From positions 1-64,000 of the forward strand of contig CAJVWU010000003.1 of the NCBI GenBank assembly GCA_913009755.1: a DNA stretch of 64,000 nt, given 5' to 3'. Below, piece by piece: positions 8,201-17,502 of the stretch (its first letter is position 1; each line of letters begins with the position of its first letter). The notes beneath the pieces were generated by a model that worked only from the letters and a program-made list of their open reading frames with translations, did no database searches and had not been told where the DNA came from. Source of the stretch: an uncultured Bacteroidia bacterium. Lineage in GTDB: Bacteria > Bacteroidota > Bacteroidia > Bacteroidales > F082. A program made the position numbers and the translations under genes.

Positions 8201-10267
8201 CTACTTCTCAGGCTTGTATGTACCCTGCGCTTCATAAGCTTTTTGCAGATAGTAATTTGCAGAGTCAACATTGCCGTGTTCGGTATAATAGCGGGCCAGC
8301 AATTTTCCGACTTCGGGTTTGGTCCCCATTTTTATGGCAATCCTGTAAAAACTAAGGGCTCTTGTTGTATCCCCTTTAAAATAATAATATCCGCCCAGGT
8401 TCAGGTAGGGAATGTCGCTGCCGGGATACTTTTTTCTGTATTGATCGTTGGCAGCCAGGGCTTTGGCATAGCGCCCACCGTGAAGATAAGCTTCAATAAG
8501 GCGGGCTTTGTATTTCCGGCTGTCAGGATCAAGCCTTGATGCTTCCAGCAAATCAATGGCCTGTCTGTCAAAATTCTCTTGCAATCTGGCTGCTTCCGAT
8601 TTTAAAAAATAAATGTAGGCCGAATCTTCCGGTCCGTATTCAAGCGCTTTATTGTAATAAATATCTGCTTTGGTGAAGTATTCAAGAACCTTAACATTTT
8701 CCTTTCCTGCTTCATCTTTTTTCCCTGAACCGGTAAAACTTTTTAACCTCCGCAACGATTGGCTGCCAAAAAACTCGGCATTGAGGTATCCCAAACGCTC
8801 CCATGCTTCAATGTAAGTTGTGTCCACATTTAGTGCTTTCCAGGTGTAAGCCTCCACTTCCTTGATAACCGGAAGGATAAACTTGTAAGGGCTCACTTTT
8901 TTATTCATGGCATGGGCAATGGGAGCAAGCCGTTTGGCTGCATAAACATTATTGACATAGGCTGATTTTTCCAGTAAGGGGATGTCATGGTCGAAGATGG
9001 ATTTTTCGTTTGCCCAATCCTTGTTGCGGTTCAGGGTTAACGCACCGTAAGGAATAAGTATCAAAACGATCACAATCCAAACCCCGGCCAGTCTTTTGGT
9101 TTTTCCGTTTTCCGCTTTAAAAATGGAAAACAGCAACCAGGTAACCAACATGGCAAAAGCCAGCGAAGGGAAAAACAGGAAACGTTCATCCACAATTCCG
9201 GGCATCGGCATAAACAGGTTTGAATAACCGATGATGCTGAAAAAGAAGAAAAGGATGATGAATGATAAAAGATTTTTTGTTTTAAACCCTTTAACGGCTA
9301 TAACAAGTAATATGATAACAATCCCAAGGCTGATCCACATCCAGCCATTATTCAGCGAGGCCATATCAATCATGTTGTAGCCATAATAAAACCGAAGCGG
9401 ATAAGGAACCACAAGCATTTTAAGATACCAGCCCAGTACCACAAAAGCAGTACCCAAGACCGGGAGGAAGCCCTTGCTGTTTACCAGCGGATTTTCAACA
9501 AACTCCAGCGGTACGCCTGCTGAGGGAAGCCACAAATAGGGCAGGAAGAGTGCAACAACCGCAACGGCCGCCTGTATAAAAAACAACGACCACACCTGCT
9601 TTTTCCGGGCATCGGTAAAGAAATAAAGCACCAGCGGAAAGACGGCGACAAAATTAACTGCCTGTTCGTTGGACCATAATGCCAGAAAATAACTGACCGA
9701 ACCGAAGATCAGGTATTTGATTTTGGTGTTGTCAATCCAAAGGATAAACTGCCGGATGGCAATGATCCCGAAAATAAAAGCCAGCAGTATATCCCTGTTT
9801 CTCAGATTATCAACCACCTGCGTATGGATCGGGTGCGCCAGGAAAAGAACGGTAACCAGGAACGGGAACCAGATGCTGTAATTCCTGAACAATCTTCTCA
9901 ATAAACCAAATAACAACAGGATGCCAAAAATGTACAGCAGCAAATTAATCACGTGGCTAATCTGCGGAACTTTCTTTGAATGGTTGGTAAACTGATATTC
10001 AATGGCAAATAATGATCTTGACAAAGGCCGGTATGACCTAAAGTTGCCTTTCTGTAAACCATAAGATGTGGCAAATATTTCCGGAATATCTTTGATGACC
10101 GGTCCCGGGTTTTCATGCGATGTTATCCTGATGGCATCATCACCGTAGGAATATTTGTCGGATAACGAATTGTAATAAAAAACAAAAGCCAGCAGCACCA
10201 ATCCCAATTGAAACAGGCTGATGATAAGGGTTTTCTTTTCGTTCCGGTCTTTCCTTCTCTTTCCCAT
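8201..10267 (-). CDS. Multi-pass membrane protein with C-terminal TPRs (GT-C/TMTC-like)
   Basis: The 688-residue product begins with a basic cytoplasmic tail and a first membrane helix, then the luminal/periplasmic loop YNSLSDKYSYGDDAIRITSH. NFRSYRPLSRSLFAIEYQF and FLAHPIHTQVVDNLRNRD follow. These features are shared with GT-C-fold proteins of the DUF1736/TMTC type, which are O-mannosyltransferase-like. About ten hydrophobic helices span residues 15-420. The last 230 residues are tetratricopeptide repeats, including YIEAWERLGYLNAEFFG and DIPYLNLGGYYYFKGD. By family analogy it may glycosylate exported proteins or lipids, using the TPRs to bind acceptor or partner. Acceptor and donor are unknown. 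It lies 44 bp downstream of the alpha/beta hydrolase on the same strand. Confidence 0.78.
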   Translation of the reverse strand: MGKRRKDRNEKKTLIISLFQLGLVLLAFVFYYNSLSDKYSYGDDAIRITSHENPGPVIKDIPEIFATSYGLQKGNFRSYRPLSRSLFAIEYQFTNHSKKVPQISHVINLLLYIFGILLLFGLLRRLFRNYSIWFPFLVTVLFLAHPIHTQVVDNLRNRDILLAFIFGIIAIRQFILWIDNTKIKYLIFGSVSYFLALWSNEQAVNFVAVFPLVLYFFTDARKKQVWSLFFIQAAVAVVALFLPYLWLPSAGVPLEFVENPLVNSKGFLPVLGTAFVVLGWYLKMLVVPYPLRFYYGYNMIDMASLNNGWMWISLGIVIILLVIAVKGFKTKNLLSFIILFFFFSIIGYSNLFMPMPGIVDERFLFFPSLAFAMLVTWLLFSIFKAENGKTKRLAGVWIVIVLILIPYGALTLNRNKDWANEKSIFDHDIPLLEKSAYVNNVYAAKRLAPIAHAMNKKVSPYKFILPVIKEVEAYTWKALNVDTTYIEAWERLGYLNAEFFGSQSLRRLKSFTGSGKKDEAGKENVKVLEYFTKADIYYNKALEYGPEDSAYIYFLKSEAARLQENFDRQAIDLLEASRLDPDSRKYKARLIEAYLHGGRYAKALAANDQYRKKYPGSDIPYLNLGGYYYFKGDTTRALSFYRIAIKMGTKPEVGKLLARYYTEHGNVDSANYYLQKAYEAQGTYKPEK

Positions 10268-10311
10268 TTTATAAATATTTTTAGGAAGCGGCTGTTATTT
10301 CAGCCTGTTTG

Positions 10312-11112
10312 TCAATAATCCAGGTTGCGTTCGATAAAATGTTCAAGCGATGCATACGTTAAACCTTCCGCCTCTAAAAATCCTAAATGGCCCACATTGT
10401 CCAGGATGATGGCTTCACAATTTTTCGGCAGGCTCAGTTGCGGCATGATGGTTTCCATGGCAATGCGCGAATCTTGTTTGCCAATGATGATTAAAACAGG
10501 GATATCAATACTTGCCAGCAGTTCACGGTTGTCTTCACGATCGCGCATACCGGCAAGTGCGGCAACAACCCCTTCTGCAGAAGTTTTAACAGCCGACTTT
10601 TGCAATTGCCTGATCTCTTTTGAAAAACGGCTTACGTTTTCTTCAGCAAACAAAAGCGGAATAAAAGAGGTGATAAAATCTTTGTGGTTTTTCTTTACAA
10701 TCTCAATGGTACGGTTACGGTTATTTTTTCCTTCCTCATCATCGGCCGCAGCCTGCGAATGGAACAAAACAATCCCTTTTAGTTTTTCGGGAAAAAGTTT
10801 TGCAAATGCCAGGGTAACATAGCCCCCCATGGAATGTCCGATCATAATACATTGGCCGATGTTTTCTTCATCCAGCACTTTTTCAACTGCCCCGGCCATC
10901 AGCGACATGCTGTGCACATCATCAACCACACTGCTTTTCCCAAAACCGGGCAAATCAATCTGGATTACGGTAAACCGGTCGGACAAACGATCGGCAAAAT
11001 CATTCCAGATGGTGTGATCTTCAAGGAAACCATGAAGGAAAACAATACCGGAACCCTGGCCTGTTATCCTGTAGTTCAGATTACCTCCCCTGAATGTTAT
11101 GCGCTTTTCCAT
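10312..11112 (-). CDS. Alpha/beta-fold hydrolase
   Basis: The 266-residue protein has the alpha/beta-hydrolase layout: an oxyanion segment IVFLHGFLEDH (residues 23-33), the nucleophile elbow IGHSMGG with Ser94, a likely acid Asp near DIPVLIIIGKQDSR, and the catalytic His in DNVGHLGFLE near residue 244. There is no signal peptide, so it should be cytoplasmic. It resembles the large family that includes carboxylesterases, MhpC-type C-C hydrolases and MenH, and no substrate can be named. It is followed 44 bp later by the TPR membrane protein gene on the same strand, which may mean co-transcription but says little about function. Confidence 0.85.
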   Translation of the reverse strand: MEKRITFRGGNLNYRITGQGSGIVFLHGFLEDHTIWNDFADRLSDRFTVIQIDLPGFGKSSVVDDVHSMSLMAGAVEKVLDEENIGQCIMIGHSMGGYVTLAFAKLFPEKLKGIVLFHSQAAADDEEGKNNRNRTIEIVKKNHKDFITSFIPLLFAEENVSRFSKEIRQLQKSAVKTSAEGVVAALAGMRDREDNRELLASIDIPVLIIIGKQDSRIAMETIMPQLSLPKNCEAIILDNVGHLGFLEAEGLTYASLEHFIERNLDY

Positions 11113-11248
11113 TTCATAAGAGATTTTGGCAAAGATAATAATAGGTTAATGACAAAAAGCCTGTCTATGGTAAAATCTGCAAACGGGCTTTAATGAATTA
11201 ACGTTTTTTAACCCTGCGTTGCGGTGGTTATGCCCCAAAGCAAACGGT

Positions 11249-11410
11249 TGTCATTCCGAACCGAGCCCGACGAAGGAGGGCGAAGTGTGAGAAATCCCCT
11301 GAAGAAGCACCCACTCCTTGCTGTCATTTCGAACGAGCGACGAAGGAGCGAGGAGAAATCCCCTAAGAACCCTTGTCCCCGGGGGATTTCTCCCTGCGGT
11401 CGAAATGACA
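11249..11410. repeat. Intergenic TGTCATTTCGA repeat cluster
   Basis: Three related units fill the gap between the hydrolase and the T9SS cargo gene: 11249-11300 (TGTCATTCCGA ... GAGAAATCCCC), 11322-11364 (TGTCATTTCGA ... GAGAAATCCCC) and an inverted unit at 11381-11410 (GGGGATTTCTC ... TCGAAATGACA). The second and third can fold into one long hairpin. Repeats of this pattern are widespread in Bacteroidota intergenic DNA. No gene is present in this 317-bp gap. Confidence 0.75.
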
Positions 11411-11429
11411 GGGGCTAACTATTTGAATA

Positions 11430-14159
11430 TTACCTGACCACCAGCTTCCTGCTTCCGGACCTGCCATCGTAAGTCATTCGAACCGTGTAAATCCCAGAAG
11501 GCAGGTTCTCAATTCCGATTTGCTTTGTCAACATCCCGCCGGTGGTTTCAAATTCTCTATTCACTATTTGTTTCCCCGAAAAGTCAAATAAGTTGACCTG
11601 AACGGTTTGTCCGTCATCCGCATTGAGCGAAACATTAAAATACCCGGAAGCCGGGTTGGGAAAGATTTTAAAATCGGCGGTCTTCAGATTATTCTCCGGT
11701 GTGGCGTCATAAATATCCAGTTCATAATCCGCGGTAAACAATCCCCTGCCGTGGGAAGCAGCCAGCACAGTATTGTCGGCGTTTCGCAATTGCAGCATAT
11801 CCACCCTTACATTGGCCATACCATCCACTGCCGGTGCCCATTCGGTTGGATAGTCCATCAACGTGTTGGTTGCCCATACCCCGTTTTCGGTGGCCAGCAA
11901 AGCCTGACTGTTATTATCGGGATGGAAAATAGCCCACCTGATCGGCATGTCCGGCAGATTGGCTTCTTTTTCAGCCCATGTATCCCCACCGTCAAGCGTC
12001 AGCCAAACAGAAGAAACACCGTAATTGGAAAAGGTTACCAGCATAATATCCTCATTGCTTCCAAGTGCCACACATGAAATGTTGGCCGTGGGGAAATCGG
12101 GACTGCCGATATCTTCAACCTGCGGAATGTTATCCGCATTTGTAACTTTAAAGAGCTTTCCTGCTGTCGTTCCCACAAACAAGGTAGTTGTGCCCTGCGG
12201 TGCAAACCTTGAGTACTTAACATGCGAGAAGGGAACTGTGGTCCCCGTTCCCAGATAGATCAATTCAGAAGAGGCGTTTGAAGGAATTCCTTTTGCCCTC
12301 ATCAACCTGTCAGGGTGGTCACCGAAGAAAGTAACTGCATTGGCATACAGGATGTTCTCTTTGTAATCATAATCTGCCGGGCAAATGAACGTTCCCGAAT
12401 TTCCGTCAAAATCATCAACGGGATTTCCATTTACAAATATCGTGTAACGGTTGTAGTAATATGACGTAATAAATATGGATGATTGGTTGTTGTCCCAAAA
12501 ACAAAAAGCGCCGTCACCACCGTCTATCATGTCGTTAATATCAAGCGGTGAGCCGTTGTAATAAAGTGTTCCGTTATCCTGCAGGCCACCGATGTATTTT
12601 TTCGCTCCCGGTGTGGGACTGATGGCACACGTATAAAATTGCAAGGTGTTGTATCCCTGGTTGCGTTGGATAAATACCGGAAAACCCTGGTTTGCAGTAT
12701 TGGTAAGGAAAACCCCTCCGTCACACGAAAAAATAGCCGTTGTGGGTGTTCCGGGTTTATATTGGATGTTATGCTGGTCGGCATGGACATATTCATCACC
12801 TCCACCCCAATACATCAAACTCCAGTCGGATACATGTTTCCAGGAACCTCCTGCATTTTCCGATTTCCACAGGTCGAGGCCACCGGTAAAGATCACATCC
12901 GGGTTGGAAGGATCAACCTGAAGGATAAAAGCATGCCAGGCCAGGGTGGACCAGTCATTGTCAGGGCGTGAAACAGCCAGCCAGTTCGTCCCACCATCGT
13001 AAGATTTGGCAATATACCGCCCTTTATAATAAGTAAACCCGTTTACATATCCGGCAGCAAACTGGGCATACACCCGATTGGAATCCGACGGAGAAACCGC
13101 AAGTATGGTTCTTGCCGGTATATTATAATAGCCCTCGTTTTTGATCACCGTATTGTAATGATCATATATCGTCCAGCTTCCGGGCAATCCCGTATCGGAA
13201 TAAAGCACTGTGGCCCCTCCTTTTTTGTTCAGGTTTTCCATCGTGCCGACAAATATCCTCCCATTGGCAGCCATCTCAATATCGGAGGGAGTATAGGGAT
13301 CGTTGGCAAAACCCGGTATTAACGGCAACACCTGTTCCCAGGTCTGGCCGCCGTCATCCGACCGGTACAAACCGTCGCTGGGCTGGCTTTCATGGTCTTC
13401 ACCCATATAGATTCCCGAAGCCACGGCAGCATAGATCACACCAGTGCCATTTTCATCGCGTACAACGATATCAGTAATGTAGTCAAAGTCAGCGGTTGAT
13501 TCGAGCAATGTCCAGTTTTCACCGCCGTCATCCGTTTTAAAGATGCCGGCCCCCAGTCCCGATGATTCGCGATAGATGATGCGTGCTGTTTGTGCCTCGC
13601 CGGTCCCCACATAAAAAGTTTGGGTGTTATCTGGGTCGTAAGCCATGCAACTGATGGCCAGGTCGGGCCAGAAATCCCCAACCGGCACCCATTGTTCCGA
13701 AAGGTCGGTGATATCATCGGTGTACCATAATCCTCCCGTAACGCCGCCGGCCCATACTTTATTTGTGTAATTGGGATCGAACATGATCGTCCGTGTCCGT
13801 CCCCCCATATTGGCTCCTGTCGTTTCCCATTCAACAGGTGGGTCATAATCGCGTGATGCCTGTTGGCCGGTAACCAGTTGTTGCGTATATTTTTGAGCTT
13901 TCCACAGTCTCCTTTTGGGAACATAACCCAATGCCGGGTCAACGGTCGTAATGTATTCCTGGTAAGCCGCCATGTCGGGCTGGTCAGGTGATTTGGCTTC
14001 TTTACTACCGGTAATGGCCCGTTGCGTGATCTTTGATGATTGTTCATAAATGAATTCCTCATATTTTTCCCGGTCACTTTTTGTGTTTGTCACCGTGAGG
14101 GCAATGCCGGTTGTTAAAAGAAAAGCCAGGGAAATAAATACATATAAAGATTGTTTCAT
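11430..14159 (-). CDS. Secreted beta-propeller protein with T9SS C-terminal sorting domain
   Basis: The 909-residue protein starts with a signal peptide (MKQSLYVFISLAFLLTTGIA). It continues with a large propeller region carrying repeated Asp boxes of the sortilin/BNR type (TDDGGENWTLL, SDDGGQTWEQV, SYDGGTNWLAV, TLDGGDTWAEK). From about residue 830 it ends in a type IX sorting domain: FKIFPNPASGYFNVSL, then VNLFDFSGKQ, then LPSGIYTVRMTYDG and a final SRKLVVR. It should cross the inner membrane by Sec and the outer membrane by the T9SS whose core genes lie at 29.6-35.4 kb. No catalytic residues for a glycosidase could be picked out. It may be an adhesin or a binding protein. Confidence 0.9.
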   Translation of the reverse strand: MKQSLYVFISLAFLLTTGIALTVTNTKSDREKYEEFIYEQSSKITQRAITGSKEAKSPDQPDMAAYQEYITTVDPALGYVPKRRLWKAQKYTQQLVTGQQASRDYDPPVEWETTGANMGGRTRTIMFDPNYTNKVWAGGVTGGLWYTDDITDLSEQWVPVGDFWPDLAISCMAYDPDNTQTFYVGTGEAQTARIIYRESSGLGAGIFKTDDGGENWTLLESTADFDYITDIVVRDENGTGVIYAAVASGIYMGEDHESQPSDGLYRSDDGGQTWEQVLPLIPGFANDPYTPSDIEMAANGRIFVGTMENLNKKGGATVLYSDTGLPGSWTIYDHYNTVIKNEGYYNIPARTILAVSPSDSNRVYAQFAAGYVNGFTYYKGRYIAKSYDGGTNWLAVSRPDNDWSTLAWHAFILQVDPSNPDVIFTGGLDLWKSENAGGSWKHVSDWSLMYWGGGDEYVHADQHNIQYKPGTPTTAIFSCDGGVFLTNTANQGFPVFIQRNQGYNTLQFYTCAISPTPGAKKYIGGLQDNGTLYYNGSPLDINDMIDGGDGAFCFWDNNQSSIFITSYYYNRYTIFVNGNPVDDFDGNSGTFICPADYDYKENILYANAVTFFGDHPDRLMRAKGIPSNASSELIYLGTGTTVPFSHVKYSRFAPQGTTTLFVGTTAGKLFKVTNADNIPQVEDIGSPDFPTANISCVALGSNEDIMLVTFSNYGVSSVWLTLDGGDTWAEKEANLPDMPIRWAIFHPDNNSQALLATENGVWATNTLMDYPTEWAPAVDGMANVRVDMLQLRNADNTVLAASHGRGLFTADYELDIYDATPENNLKTADFKIFPNPASGYFNVSLNADDGQTVQVNLFDFSGKQIVNREFETTGGMLTKQIGIENLPSGIYTVRMTYDGRSGSRKLVVR

Positions 14160-14230
14160 TGAATGAAATTTTACGATTTTATGGAATTATCTGCAACAAA
14201 GCAGACAAATTAACCCCATTGGATGTTGCC

Positions 14231-17200
14231 TCAGGAACTTTCTTTTTCCAAAAAAGTTTTTTTGTCAGTAATAACGAAAGTTTTCAAGTTGTTTTTTTTC
14301 AGTTTGCCGTTTAGCGCAGGCAGGGTGTTTTTAACGGCATTATCCACTTGTACCTGATAAGTATTCATTTGTCCTTCCAGTTCTTTCAACCCGTCAATCT
14401 GTGACTTTGTCGGCCGGCCCTGATAACCGAGCAATCCGCCGTAAATATTGCCTATCCGTTCACGTAACCGTTCTTCACCGGTTATTCTCCCTTCACGGGT
14501 GGCCAAAATCTTTAACCGTAATGCGGCCATTTCATCCGATAAAGCCGAAAGCTTTTTGTTCAGCCCCCCTTTTGTTGAATCGGACTTGCTTTTTGCCTGA
14601 TCCCTGATCTCAATGATCTGATTGTCCAAAAAAGCGAGGTCTTGCAGCATGTTGTAAGCTTTCATCAGGTATTTGTGCCTTTCATCCCGGTCGGCTGTTG
14701 AATGGTGTGGGTTATCGTCATATTCCACGTTGACAGTTCCCCGGATGGTATCTTTGTTTTTGATGATCTTCACGAGGTAATCTCCGGGAGGATAGGAAGG
14801 CCCCTGCATGGCCCATCCCAGTAACTGGACGGAAGAAGGCACTTTCGGCCTTTTCATCACTATTTTCCAGTTCACCCTGTTGATGCCCTTTTGTTTTCCG
14901 GCAGGGAGTTTTTTGATCATCTCGCCTTCGGGATTATAAACTTCAATAAACATATCGCCGAAAATATGGCGCTTTTTCATGTAATAATTGATGCTTACTG
15001 CTGAGGGCGGATTGGAGCCGCGAAAATCATCATCGCCGTTAAATTCCTGGATGCCGCCCATAGTACCCAGTTTATAGGGCCTTGACCCCAGGTAAACCAG
15101 ATTGTCGTTCAACATATCCGTTTTCAGGTTTTGTAAGGGAGTCAGGTCGTCAATGATGTAAATCCCCCGTCCGTGCGTGGCCAGAACAAGATCGTTTTCA
15201 CGCGACTGAAAGGCCATATCCCTGACTGCCACTTTCGGCAGGTTCCCGGTAAAACGCGCCCATTGCTTCCCGTCGTTAATGCTGATGTACAATCCGGCTT
15301 CCGTGCCGAGGAACAGCAAATCGGGATTTTTCAGGTCCTGTTTGATGATGTTGCAGTAACTCCCGATATTATCCGTTGCCAGGTTTGTCCACGTTTTTCC
15401 GAAATCGGTCGTTTTGAAAATATACGGTTTCATATCGCCCTGTGTATGCCCGTCGAATGTAACCCAGGCCGTAGCTTCGTCATAAGGCGAGGGTTCCACA
15501 TAAGCCACCCATGTTGTGGGAGGTAAACCGGGAACATTGGCTGTCAGGTTTTCCCAGGTCTGTCCTTTGTCTTTCGTCAGTTGCAAGTTTCCGTCATCGG
15601 TACCCACCCAGATGATGTTGTCATTCAGCGGAGATTCGCCGATGGTATAAATGGTGCAATGGTTTTCGGCTGTAGAATTATCAATGGTCAGTCCGCCGGT
15701 TTGTTCCTGCTTTTGTTTTTCGGGATCGTTGGTGGTCAGATCGGGAGAAAGTTTTTGCCAACTGTTGCCATTATCGGATGACCGGTATAAAAACTGGCTT
15801 CCGGTGTACAGGTCTTTACTGTTGGCACCCAATACAAGTGGGGAATTCCAGTTCCAACGCAATTTGGTTCCGTCTTCTGAGTAAGGCATAACGTCTTTGT
15901 TTTCCTGAGTATCAATAAAAAGTCTTCTCAGTTTACCCCCCTGCCACTGCCAGTACATGATGTTGTCATTTTTCGGGTCGCGTATGACGTTAAAACCATC
16001 GCCCCAGCCCACATTTTTCCAACTCGCATTGGTTACGCCGCCCGCTGCTTTTGAAGGGCCGATCCACGAACCGTTGTCCTGCAACCCGCCAAACACATGA
16101 TAGGGTTTGTCGTTGTCCACATTAACGTGATAAAACTGGGAAACGGGCAGATTACGGCAGAACGACCATGTTTTGGCCTGGTCAACCGAAATGTAAACAC
16201 CACCATCGGTAGAAAGATAGATCAACTGATTGTTGTTTGGGTCAATCCATACGCCATGCACATCACTATGGAAATTCCCACCCGTTACGGAAGGGGACAT
16301 AAATTTTTTCCCGCCGTCTTCACTCATCTGCAATCTGAAGCCGGGTTTGTAAATGCGGTTGGTGTCCACCGGATCGGGAACAAAAAATCCGAAATAAAAA
16401 GGGCGTTCATTCACATCGTTGGTATTATTTGCCAGTTTCCAGGTTTTGCCTTTATCGGCCGAGCGGTAGAGCGAAGTCTCTTTGGCTTCGATAAGCAGAT
16501 AAACCACGTTGGGGTCTGCCGGGCTGAAATCCACATACACCCGTCCCCAGGGTTTGGAGGTAAGGCCTTTTTCAATTGACGTCCAGGTTTTGCCCCCATC
16601 TTCCGACCTGAAAAAACTGCCGCCCGGCCCGCCGGAACGGAAAGACCATCCGGTCCTGCGGAAATCCCACATACCGGCATAGATAAGGTCGGGATTTTCC
16701 GGGTCCAGGGCAATACCACTGCATCCGGTGTTCTCATCCACGAAAAGAATCTTTTGCCAGGTTTTTCCACCGTCTTCGGTTTTGTATAACCCACGATCCG
16801 GGCTTGCACTCCACAAGGGGCCAAGTGCCGCCACATATACAATATCGGGATTTTCAGGATTAATAACTATCCTTGCAATGCGTTCGGTACTGTCGAGCCC
16901 TTTGTATTTCCAGTCCGTTCCGCTGTTGTATGTCACATAAACACCTTTGCCGATTGAGGTGCTGTTCCGGGTCCAGGGTTCGCCTGTTCCCGCCCAAACG
17001 GTATCGGGATGTTTCTGGTCAATAGTGATGGCGCCAATGGCCTGTATCTCTTTGTCAAATACCGGTTTGAAAGTGGTTCCCCTGTTGGTGGTTTTCCAGA
17101 TGCCTCCACCGGCAGCACCCACATAAAAAATTCGTGAATCGGAGTTGACGGCATCAAGGGCTGCCACACGGCCGCTCATCACGGCAGGGCCAATGCTGCG

Positions 17201-17308
17201 GGCTCTCAGTTGCCCGAATGTGTTTTTGTCTATTTTGACCGGTTTCTGGCTGATGCCGGCCAGTGTGATGGCAACTGCCAGAATAGCCAGGAGAAATGTT
17301 CTTTTCAT
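14231..17308 (-). CDS. Large secreted VPS10/sortilin-like beta-propeller protein
   Basis: The 1025-residue product has a signal peptide (MKRTFLLAILAVAITLAGIS) and two consecutive propeller-like blocks rich in DGGKTW boxes (for example TEDGGKTWQKI, SEDGGKTWTSI, TKDKGQTWENL). The segments GLYKTEDGG and ATHGRGIYIIDDL are typical of the Bacteroidota sortilin-like glycosyl-hydrolase-annotated family. Residues about 790-870 look like a beta-sandwich, followed by a charged helical tail (900-1020). Unlike its neighbour it lacks a T9SS sorting domain, so I expect periplasmic or other export. Such proteins are often annotated as glycosyl hydrolases, but no catalytic dyad is recognisable, and that label should be treated as homology only. 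It lies 71 bp upstream of the 909-residue propeller gene on the same strand. Confidence 0.85.
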   Translation of the reverse strand: MKRTFLLAILAVAITLAGISQKPVKIDKNTFGQLRARSIGPAVMSGRVAALDAVNSDSRIFYVGAAGGGIWKTTNRGTTFKPVFDKEIQAIGAITIDQKHPDTVWAGTGEPWTRNSTSIGKGVYVTYNSGTDWKYKGLDSTERIARIVINPENPDIVYVAALGPLWSASPDRGLYKTEDGGKTWQKILFVDENTGCSGIALDPENPDLIYAGMWDFRRTGWSFRSGGPGGSFFRSEDGGKTWTSIEKGLTSKPWGRVYVDFSPADPNVVYLLIEAKETSLYRSADKGKTWKLANNTNDVNERPFYFGFFVPDPVDTNRIYKPGFRLQMSEDGGKKFMSPSVTGGNFHSDVHGVWIDPNNNQLIYLSTDGGVYISVDQAKTWSFCRNLPVSQFYHVNVDNDKPYHVFGGLQDNGSWIGPSKAAGGVTNASWKNVGWGDGFNVIRDPKNDNIMYWQWQGGKLRRLFIDTQENKDVMPYSEDGTKLRWNWNSPLVLGANSKDLYTGSQFLYRSSDNGNSWQKLSPDLTTNDPEKQKQEQTGGLTIDNSTAENHCTIYTIGESPLNDNIIWVGTDDGNLQLTKDKGQTWENLTANVPGLPPTTWVAYVEPSPYDEATAWVTFDGHTQGDMKPYIFKTTDFGKTWTNLATDNIGSYCNIIKQDLKNPDLLFLGTEAGLYISINDGKQWARFTGNLPKVAVRDMAFQSRENDLVLATHGRGIYIIDDLTPLQNLKTDMLNDNLVYLGSRPYKLGTMGGIQEFNGDDDFRGSNPPSAVSINYYMKKRHIFGDMFIEVYNPEGEMIKKLPAGKQKGINRVNWKIVMKRPKVPSSVQLLGWAMQGPSYPPGDYLVKIIKNKDTIRGTVNVEYDDNPHHSTADRDERHKYLMKAYNMLQDLAFLDNQIIEIRDQAKSKSDSTKGGLNKKLSALSDEMAALRLKILATREGRITGEERLRERIGNIYGGLLGYQGRPTKSQIDGLKELEGQMNTYQVQVDNAVKNTLPALNGKLKKNNLKTFVITDKKTFLEKESS

Positions 17309-17374
17309 AAGTAGTGATTTTGGGTTGTGAATTGTTTCAAAAGAAAGTTAGAAATTATAAGTAAAAAACATTGA

Positions 17375-17432
17375 AAAATCACCAAATAAATGATAGTCGT
17401 TTTCCACCCCCTTAATCCCCTGCCAGCGTGGG
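17375..17432. repeat. 58-bp dispersed repeat, copy A
   Basis: This stretch (AAATAAATGAT ... CCACCCCCTTAATCCCC ... GCGTGGG) matches the reverse complement of 35,549-35,606 over its whole length with only a few differences by eye. It sits between the sortilin-like gene and the LolA-like gene. It contains no ORF. See the matching entry at 35,549. Confidence 0.7.
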
Positions 17433-17502
17433 ATAATGGGAATTTATTTGCTGATTGTTCTCTGTTAACACTTCATGTCATTGCTTTAAACAGCCAGTTG
17501 CA

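Noticed and set aside
11224-11418. ORF of 64 codons on the plus strand
   Set aside because: It lies wholly within the intergenic TGTCATTTCGA repeat and has no protein-like features.
13436-14077. 213-codon frame overlapping the T9SS cargo gene
   Set aside because: Alternative frame of the same strand inside a gene with clear domains and sorting signal.
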